Assembly (NCBI GenBank): GCA_964017195.1
Contig: OZ024898.1
Location: forward strand, 17,662,475 to 17,726,474
Source: Siderastrea radians
Lineage: Eukaryota; Cnidaria; Anthozoa; Scleractinia; Rhizangiidae
DNA length: 64,000 bases
Direction: 5' to 3'
Positions 59,001-64,000 of the stretch are shown here, piece by piece. The translations under genes and the position numbers were made by a program. The notes beneath the pieces were generated by a model. The model worked only from the letters and a program-made list of their open reading frames with translations, made no database searches and was not told the origin of the DNA. The first letter of the stretch is position 1. Every line of letters starts with the position of its first letter.

Positions 59001-62000
59001 TTCAGGTATTTTTTTTAATCTAGGTTATTCTTTAGCAATCCAGGTCATTTTCCATTTGCAGGTCTGGGGTTTTATCTGTCTGAAAAGGGATTTTACTTTT
59101 TGAGGTGTGGTTAAAAGCTGTTTTACCCCACCCCCCTTTACTCCAACCCCCCTTACTTGTACAGGCCTACCCACTACCCCCTACATATATCAAATTGAGT
59201 CTTCTCTTATTTTTTATTCAACTCACCCCTTCCAAGATTTGAACTCACTACCAATAAATTAATGAGTAAGTTTGGTAACTAGTATCCAGTCTCTCTCAGT
59301 CTTGTACAGATTGGAAACAATAACCCAGGTTAAAAAGATGACCTAGTTTCAAGTAAAATTAACCTGAATTGGAATTTGACCTGTAACATAAACACTTGCT
59401 TTCAATGTACAGTGTATTAAGTTAACTTAAGTACTACAGTGTACATGTACATCATCGTTTTGTAAGCATGCCCACAACAGAAGGTGGTGAGCTCAAAAGA
59501 TATCACGTCACAAACTTGAACTGCACGTTAACTGCACCTCAAATGTCACTAAATAAATACACTGTACATAGGTTTAGTGCATACATTATGGGCAACACCA
59601 GACTCACTTATCACTCATGACAGCATCCAGGAGCAATGTAATAAGACCTTGAACTTCTTCCTTGTTTTCTAAAATAAACCAACATTCAAATAGGCTAGTC
59701 AGCTAAGGAATATTTTCCAAAAACAGAAATTTTTCACAAAAGTTTTAAAATGGAAACGAGTAACAAATAATGTTTTCATGTCTACGTGGCAACAGTGACA
59801 AGTTCAAGTGTTAAGATCATTACTACAAGAAGCTAATTACTCTTCTTGACACATCAACACACAAAGCTTTCCAAAGGATCAAGTTGAATTAATCTCTCTT
59901 ATACATTTTAAAGACTTGAGCATTACAAGCACAACAGAATAAAATGCAACCTATATCAAAGTTCTCTTTAAAAACCATGTGAATAGAAACTAATTGAATA
60001 CGGAACAGATAATCATTTCTCGTCTTGTATGTTTTCCCAAATCATGTCACACTTTAGATATAGCTACTTAGGAGTCAAGTTTTTCTTACACAATGCAGAT
60101 AGTTGGGAAGGAGTGTGTTTCTTGTACATGTTAGAACCAACAATAGAAACACAGGGTTACCTAATTCCTTTGGTGGTTCTTGGTTTTTGTTATCCTTCTT
60201 ATCAGGTGGTTTAGGGACAAGTGAATCAAGAGCCTGCTGTGGAACTAAGATAGCTGTGGTCGACATTTCACTCACTGGCTGATGGGAAAGAATGCATCAT
60301 GCGTGAATAAAACGACGTGTTTAACCAAGCAGAATGTGAAACTGGTTAGGTTCAATCTACAACTTGAAGAGGCACCTGGGAGTCATTTGCAGACAGATCA
60401 CTTAACACTTTCTGAAAAATAACTCGTACAATTGTTTATCAACTGCATCTCACCTCTTGAACATTGGTATGTCCTTCTGGAGGATCGATTCTTAGCAGTG
60501 TCTAGTAGTTAACTTACATGTAACACAACATGCATGTGCACTCCTTTTTTTCTTTTCTTTCCTTTTTTAACCTTTTTATGTTTATTTTGACAATGCAGTG
60601 TAGCTAGTGAGTGGTTTCAGTTGCTTTAAATTGGATATCTTTGGTCCACCAGTAATCATTAAAGGCTGAAAACTAAGACAGCAAGGACAATGGAGCAATG
60701 ACCCCTTATTTCATCAAAAAGTGATGACGCTACCTTGGTCACTTATTGTCAGCATGTGCATGGTTTATACCCAAGTAACACCGGAAAACAAGTTACAGGA
60801 TGAGGTCTTGTGAACCAATTTTTTATGTCTGATCTGCAATCTTGGATCAGGGTCCTTCTGGTTGATCAGACATCTTCCAGAGTTAACACAGTTTACAATT
60901 CTCTCAGTAACTGTGTTACATTGCAAATGCCATTCTGTTTTGTTTTGTTTTGTGTTTTTTCACACACCAACATTTTCTTTTACATTCCCATCAGAGAAAA
61001 AAGAGCCAACTGTATAATGCTTCTGCACATAATTATTCAGTTACACCATACAAGATAAATTTATGTATCACATGTCTTGAAGCTCATATTGAGAGCTTGC
61101 GTGGAAAAAAAAAACAGAAGACAGGAAAGCTTTGCCTTGAACAGCAACCCATATACTGGTACTCCAAGACAAGCTTTCTAAAACCAAACCTCTTGACCTG
61201 ATCCACTTGAAAAAGTAGCTCCATAAGATTTACTATGTAAATCATCAGACTCAAACATTGGAACCACATTTTACATTTGGGGCTGTCATTAAGTTTTGAG
61301 TTGCCTGTTGCCTCAATCTTCATGCCAGTAACAAACTTGTTGGTCAGTGAGTAAATTATGTCAACAAGAGGCCAACTTCATACATAACATTGAGGTCCCA
61401 TCAAGCATACTCAGCCATAACAGGTGTTATGGGTTACGGCCCTTAATGACAGCCCAATTTCATGTCTGAAGGTGTGATTGTACAAATGTACATGCAGGTA
61501 ATGAAAGGTGCATACTTACAGATTCAATCAAAGTAAGTATCCTTGGTAATGTTATCTCCATTAGCACTGCAAGACTCTAATAAATGCAATTGTAATCATT
61601 ATTATAAGATACAAGGTATTTAGCTATACATGTAGGCTTACCTCAAAGAACAAAAACTACCTTCGTGAAAGATTATGTTGCAAAACATTAATTATTTTGA
61701 AATAAAAACTTAAAAATATATTATTAATATGTAGTTAATTAAGCACACATTGTGAACATTACCCTTAATCTAGAGTTGGTACACAACCCTTTAAGGACTT
61801 TCAACATCGACACTGTCTGTTCATTTGATCCATTGTTTAAAAGTGATATGATCCTGGGTAATTCACCTGTCAAATAAACAAATAAATTAGGGAAAAGACC
61901 TCCAAGGTACAAGGCCTTGCCTTGGCAAGAAGCAACTGAGAGTATTGCTACTCCCCCCTGGATGGGATGCTAGTCCATCCTAGGGTTGCCCCCCCCCCCA

Positions 62001-63476
62001 GCAGTATGTCGCACCTGGGTGGAGAGAGAGAGTGTGGGGCAAAGTTTCTTGTCTAAGGAAACAACACAATGGCAGGGACTGGGCCTCAAACCACCGACCT
62101 TCAGATCTGAAGTCTAATGTATTAACCACGACATCAACATGCCCCCACCCTTGTTCTTCTGTGAATACACTGTATTAAGTCAATTTTCTTCCAAGACATG
62201 GGGTTAGAGTAGTAGCACTGCAAATTGTCCCATATTTATCTCTGCATCAAACAGTTTGCCAGTTCCTGATATTTATTTACTTGCTGATACTTTATATACA
62301 GTGTAGCACATCAAAATTAAAAGAGACACAAAAAATAAACTTCTATCAGATTTAGAATCTTGCCTAAGGACACAAACAATGCAAAATACCTAAGAATTTT
62401 GAAAGTCTGGCAAAGCCTACCAGAATTAACAACGTTAATTTAAGGATGTTATTAGTAATTCCTGGCCTGAAAGTACGTGTAACAATCCTCCCAAAGGTAA
62501 TGCCCCCACCCCCAAAACAAAATACATATATATGGACATAATGAATTCGATTTGTTATGACGTGTTAAAGGTTAATTAAAAACTAGTAAATTAAAAACGT
62601 ATTTCAATCAACACTGCTGTGGTTTATTTCCAAACATTTTTTTTATTCCACCAATATAAGCCCCCCCCCCCCCCCCCCGGAGATAAGCCCATCCATTTAT
62701 AAGCCCACCAAAAACCCCTTACGAAGTTGTATAAGCCCAGGGCTTATAAGCGGCAGTTTACGGTATAGTGTTTCAATGTAAAATGCAAACAAAAAACATC
62801 AAGTGAAACCAGCCTGTACAATCTCTGTTACTATCAAAATCACTAGTCAAAGAGTGGTAAAAATGCCGTTGGGAATTTGAACTGGCGGCAGCTAAATTCT
62901 TATCACGTGGTTTCAAAGAAAATGTCTCGTGATCGCAATGAGAAGCACCACGTGAGGTAAAGCTCTGCACCATCTGCTTCCATTCCTTCGGAGTCGCTTC
63001 CATCGTTTCTAACGAAAAACGACTAAAACATGGATCTGGATTTCCAACTGAAAGTGCATTTCAATGCTAGTGGAATTCGAGTTCAGACGGTACAAAAACG
63101 TTTTCTTGACCGAAGTTTTCTTACAAAAGCAAAGTTAATGACTGACTTTCCAAAAGAGGTTTCCGATCGGTGGGTCTGACAACACGAATCACATGACAAT
63201 TCTTTTAGACCATGCGACCAAATTTTTTTAAAGCCATCTGATGTGATAAGAATTTAGCCGCCGCCAAATCAAATTCCCAACGGCCGTTTTACCACTCTAG
63301 TTATTTTGATAGTATTCTCTCTAATCAATTATCTTAAACAAGCTGTACTCTTGACTACAAAAAAAAATTGCACAGTCATTAAACTGACTGTACAATTTTT
63401 TTTTCTGCTCACCTCCTCTGAATATTCTTCGTGCACCTGGCTCATCATTGGCCAAAATAACAAGATTCTTTAAAGC
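34846..63476 (-). CDS. unc45: UNC45 myosin chaperone, 28 exons, 5' end outside the window
   Basis: Twenty-eight exons join with GT/AG borders and consistent phase into 2319 bases, 772 residues plus TGA. UNC45 proteins are about 930-945 residues, so only the N-terminal TPR domain and linker are missing (beyond 64000). Recognisable family stretches: ALKNLVILANDEPGARRIF at the start, GMCKLGTTGGGTVNDQTFAEG, LRKWAAEGLSFLTMEAEVK, LYGVCQTLVNLTNT, VKKRIRKLVEEGVISALVNL, ITMNPEVAFPGQR, GLQQFESLMALTNLAQ, RRAAAECMCNMVL, LLSGEDDFQLARAASGALA, ELRHRGAHIAANM and the end ALETAVELNLIKP. These form the armadillo-repeat central and UCS domains that bind the myosin motor, with the TPR part recruiting Hsp90. Cnidarians carry the gene as other animals do. 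Two introns are swollen by transposons (44028-50935 and 54389-58821), yet no exon is broken. Confidence 0.95.
41183..41370. mobile_element. 188-bp MITE, relative of 25558-25671
   Basis: Right end GAAGTCAACTG with GGTTCGAGTTGTC just inside; left end CAGAACTTTGACTCCCAG; the dinucleotide TA lies directly outside both. Shares the GACTCCC...AACTCGAACCTTCAAGGGAA pattern with the MITE at 25558-25671, so two family members occur in this window. It lies in the UNC45 intron between exons 40510-40580 and 41642-41686, with a T-rich insertion near 41236-41272. Confidence 0.7.
44563..45117 (+). pseudogene. Myb/SANT (trihelix)-like DNA-binding protein of the transposon, N-terminal stop
   Basis: The frame begins MAELAVFLNHDF at 44563, hits TAG at 44635-44637, and then continues open in the same frame through MRWTEESVKLLMII at 44689 to the TAG ending at 45117. 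The 142 residues after the stop include the trihelix pattern: WTEE, VWEEIVKGM and CSNKWKQLKKSF, then a lysine/threonine-rich tail ending in acidic residues. Such proteins help the Harbinger transposase enter the nucleus and bind the element's ends. Downstream initiation at 44689 could still yield the DNA-binding domain. The in-frame continuity before the stop supports a nonsense mutation rather than a different start. Confidence 0.75.
45118..46440. other. Interior of the Harbinger element, nothing recognised
   Basis: AT-rich sequence without recognised coding or repeat structure between the Myb/SANT gene and the satellite-like block. Confidence 0.45.
46441..47206. repeat. Satellite-like block, copy A (same family as 54400-55892)
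   Basis: Contains the words CAGTTTCCCAAGGCTTCAATAG, GGACATAACAGTTC, TATCAGTTTGC, GCTTATAGAAxGAGTAATAGA and CCTCGCTCGCTTCGTACGTACG, repeated at 46533 and 46923. An array of GACGGTCCGT/ACGGACCGTC units follows from 47058. Every element recurs in the same order at 54400-55870. It is interrupted by a hairpin insertion (46578-46760) and, at 47207, by a LINE; its last unit resumes at 48557-48600. Confidence 0.8.
46578..46760. mobile_element. 183-bp insertion with 12-bp target duplication and perfect 65-bp hairpin
   Basis: GAAATGTTATCG occurs directly before (46566-46577) and directly after (46761-46772) this segment. In the undisturbed satellite units this reads once, as ACATGTTATCGTCTTC. Inside, 46626-46690 and 46696-46760 are exact reverse complements over all 65 bases with a TTTTT loop. 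An AATATATGAAATTCATATATT palindrome lies near 46583-46606. The words TTATTAACGCAACTTATGCA and CGGAATGAAGAATTAAATG match a short repeat I have seen in coral sequence; a SINE-type origin is inference. Confidence 0.8.
47207..48556 (-). pseudogene. 5'-truncated LINE (ORF2 C-terminus) with target duplication
   Basis: On the minus strand the frame starts within KIKKSAIIGEKANGGLKMVD (about 48555) and runs to about 48300, where a one-base shift links PPFCV to LKYWQDYRPM. It then stays open to the stop at 47378. The C-terminal region contains CRLCYALPETLPHMLFQC, the CCHC knuckle found after the RT of L1-group LINEs. The 3' end is followed by AATAAAG and a run of ten A (minus strand). GGACCGTCAA flanks both sides (47197-47206 and 48557-48566), a clear target duplication. 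RT catalytic domain and endonuclease are absent. Confidence 0.85.
49480..50323 (-). pseudogene. HARBI1-like (PIF/Harbinger) transposase, internally deleted and frameshifted
   Basis: Minus strand, first part about 50323-49905: helical N-terminus with LVLQELLEELVPP and NLSDSTFKK, then a one-base shift in an A/T run near 50075, after which FRMRRNTFMWLTESLEEC and GGRAAVPLEKQVLLLTLELL continue to NQISFR and a GTAGAT donor-like sequence. Second part about 49625-49480: SEVACILHNICLMKDDEFEE, the conserved C-terminal end of these transposases. Only about 280 bases separate the parts, so most of the DDE catalytic domain has been lost. It cannot be active. Confidence 0.75.
50668..50792. mobile_element. 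125-bp MITE
   Basis: GATTTTAGAATACCCGGCCA at the left is a perfect inverted copy of TGGCCGGGTATTCTAAAATC at the right (21 bp arms). It lies in the UNC45 intron just outside the Harbinger transposon. Confidence 0.75.
51475..51515. repeat. 41-bp perfect palindrome
   Basis: Arms of 19 bases, CATTAATTCAGTAATCAAA and its exact complement, around TTA. In the UNC45 intron between exons 50936-51028 and 52387-52456. Could form a hairpin; no other feature attached. Confidence 0.85.
52640..53140 (+). pseudogene. CR1/L2-type LINE reverse transcriptase fragment with nested LINE tail
   Basis: About 52640-52785 reads SHIQAAVDTLAS, stop, NRAAMDKFQLNEKKYKELRI. About 52937-53110 reads GLNVSSDLKWNCHINSIIKK and on through SDLGTCELVQFYCTCICPVIEY. 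Together these are the thumb region of CR1/L2 LINE reverse transcriptase, with frameshifts. Between them, about 52786-52912, lies another LINE's 3' end, GTGGGATAGTGTAGTCC...GACGAATAAACTTTGAAACTTTGAAA. It sits in an UNC45 intron on the strand opposite to the gene. Confidence 0.7.
54400..55892. repeat. Satellite-like array, copy B
   Basis: Seven unit starts at CAGTTTACGC-like words (54435, 54621, 54745, 54911, 55035, 55253, 55376) give spacings of 186, 124, 166, 124, 218 and 123 bases. A roughly 124-base unit alternates with a longer one that includes TTCGTGTATCACGCTCGCTTCGTA. From 55525 to 55862 follow several units of ACGGACCGTCAACCGCAAATGACGGTCCGT type, each itself an inverted repeat. Copy A of the same composite is at 46441-47206. 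The array fills the intron right up to about 12 bases from the UNC45 acceptor at 54389. Confidence 0.85.
55893..57310. mobile_element. 1.4-kb element with about 280-bp inverted arms
   Basis: From TTTGGGGAATAAGGTTTAA-like sequence (about 55891) to about 56170 is mirrored by about 57010-57310. Shared inverted landmarks: TCCTACGTTTG, AAGGACTGAGCGAAGATTCT, GGTTGCGTGACAT, GTTGGTTTTCCAAGA and AGAGTTAATGAAC-like words. The interior has a 14-base G run (56171) and a block rich in TTCAACA/TGTTGAA words (56340-56620) that looks like yet another small foldback element. No transposase seen. Confidence 0.7.
57311..58821. other. UNC45 intron, nothing recognised
   Basis: AT-rich sequence. A 101-codon frame on the minus strand (57490-57795) starts without ATG and has no recognisable domain. 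Confidence 0.45.
61908..62146 (-). mobile_element. tRNA-derived SINE
   Basis: On the minus strand the head carries a box A-like TGGTTAATACATTAGAC (from 62127) and a box B-like GGTTTGAGGCC (62083-62093; the consensus GGTTCGA has lost its CpG), at tRNA-like spacing. The tRNA-unrelated body follows: CCCAGTCCCTGCC, TTGTTTCC, AAGAAACTTTGCCCCAC, and ends in GGACTAGCATCCCATCCAG. This body is a familiar dispersed repeat in coral and anemone sequence. It lies in the UNC45 intron 61867-63412. Confidence 0.7.
62640..62766. repeat. Fragment of a repeat with long C run and TATAAGCCC words
   Basis: A run of about 19 C bases at 62661-62680 is followed by repeated ATAAGCCC words and ends in GCTTATAAGCGGCAGTTTACGGTAT. 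The right end looks like a transposon terminus; no matching left end was found. Confidence 0.5.
62822..63321. mobile_element. 500-bp TIR element
   Basis: The left arm (TCTCTGTTACTATCAAAATCACTAG, CCGTTGGGAATTTGA, GGCGGCAGCTAAATTCTTATCAC) is the inverted image of the right arm ending TTATTTTGATAGTATTCTCTC at 63321, over about 85 bases. The interior includes a short minus-strand frame starting MEATPKEWKQMVQ (63003) with no known domain. Lies 90 bases from the first UNC45 exon in the window. Confidence 0.7.
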
Positions 63477-64000
63477 CTTAAAAAATTACAGAACCTCATC
63501 AGCATTTTGACCACTGACATGTACTGTATCTAGTACATGTAACATAAAGATTTTCACATCTAAACTTTAGTCACCATTTCTACTTTAGCCTGTCAGCCAC
63601 CTCCAAATGTTTTGTAGTTCATACGTTAATATGTAGCTAAAGCCAGGTTCTCTTCCATGCTTCCAGAGTCCAATGTAAAGTAACACACCATTATTTGATT
63701 GTAGACTGCAAAATAATTGGCTGCTAGCACATACCAGCCTATTCCATTTGAATCAAAATACAAGATAGTTGTCTAATGAATGTGCTAATAATGCATTGAA
63801 CAAGACAGTTTAGGAGACTATCTTCAGATCCTCTGATCTGATGGCTGAATTATCATTGGGAATCTTTGGAATCTGGGAAAATAACACAAATTTGACTTTA
63901 ATGGTACATCTAAAAGTGCATCAAAATTGGTCTGAATAAACTGACTTTCTACAACTAATTTGGCATGACATTAAAAGGATTCAAATCAATGGCTTTAAAA
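63477..64000. other. unc45: UNC45 intron at the window edge
   Basis: No further exon recognised. The frame entering exon 63413-63476 is at phase 0, so the preceding exon with the TPR-linker region should lie beyond 64000. Confidence 0.5.

Larger units (their letters stand above)
50936..63476 (-). other. unc45: UNC45 exon coordinates, upstream block (10 exons)
   Basis: In transcript order: 63413-63476, 61763-61866, 61520-61576, 60161-60278, 59608-59668, 58822-58916, 54256-54388, 53447-53500, 52387-52456, 50936-51028. Codons are split at 63413/61866 (1+2), 60161/59668 (1+2), 59608/58916 (2+1), 58822/54388 (1+2), 54256/53500 (2+1) and 53447/52456 (2+1). This block encodes the central armadillo domain, including ILVPQQALDSLV, ITSRDAADLAVSNNTRMHIS and GATALCCLFQ. 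The acceptor of exon 54256-54388 sits next to a satellite array. Confidence 0.9.

Overview
The window is nuclear DNA of an animal, most likely a stony coral or a close cnidarian. The evidence is AT-rich sequence, long introns with GT/AG borders, animal gene families, and repeats that I recognise as typical of coral genomes. There is no prokaryotic layout and no CRISPR array. The call of coral is an inference from repeat style and gene content.

Four host genes are visible. (1) 1964-7379, plus strand: the last seven exons of a receptor tyrosine kinase (RET/FGFR/VEGFR superfamily). Its extracellular part and kinase N-lobe lie upstream of the window. (2) 10950-11990, plus strand: an intronless rhodopsin-class GPCR, melatonin-receptor-like. 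(3) 26657-28393, plus strand: an intronless 578-residue protein built of strict 38-residue helical repeats (octotricopeptide/FASTK-like), probably mitochondrial. (4) 34846-63476, minus strand: 28 exons encoding the C-terminal 772 residues of UNC45, the myosin chaperone. I reconstructed every exon and all 27 splice junctions keep phase. Only the N-terminal TPR part is missing, beyond position 64000.

Most of the rest is layered mobile DNA. Between 12 kb and 34 kb there are: a 3.1-kb element with 359-bp terminal inverted repeats and a 9-bp target duplication (Mutator-like architecture, 16413-19508); a Harbinger-type MITE (21688-22170); a TIR element holding a Penelope-like retroelement fragment (22532-24107); a 1.8-kb TIR element holding a Tigger/mariner-like MITE (24452-26232); and a dead Ty3/gypsy retrotransposon (about 29380-32360, minus) split by a Harbinger-like element that carries decayed SAP-motif coding sequence (30345-31663).

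The UNC45 introns are also heavily colonised. Intron 44028-50935 contains a 6.1-kb defective PIF/Harbinger transposon with both its Myb/SANT gene and its transposase broken. That transposon in turn holds a satellite-like array, a young insertion with a perfect 65-bp hairpin, and a 5'-truncated LINE with a target duplication. The same satellite family appears again in intron 54389-58821, starting within tens of bases of a splice acceptor. The UNC45 reading frame is intact through all of this. The host genes are functionally unrelated, and nothing suggests an operon or cluster.
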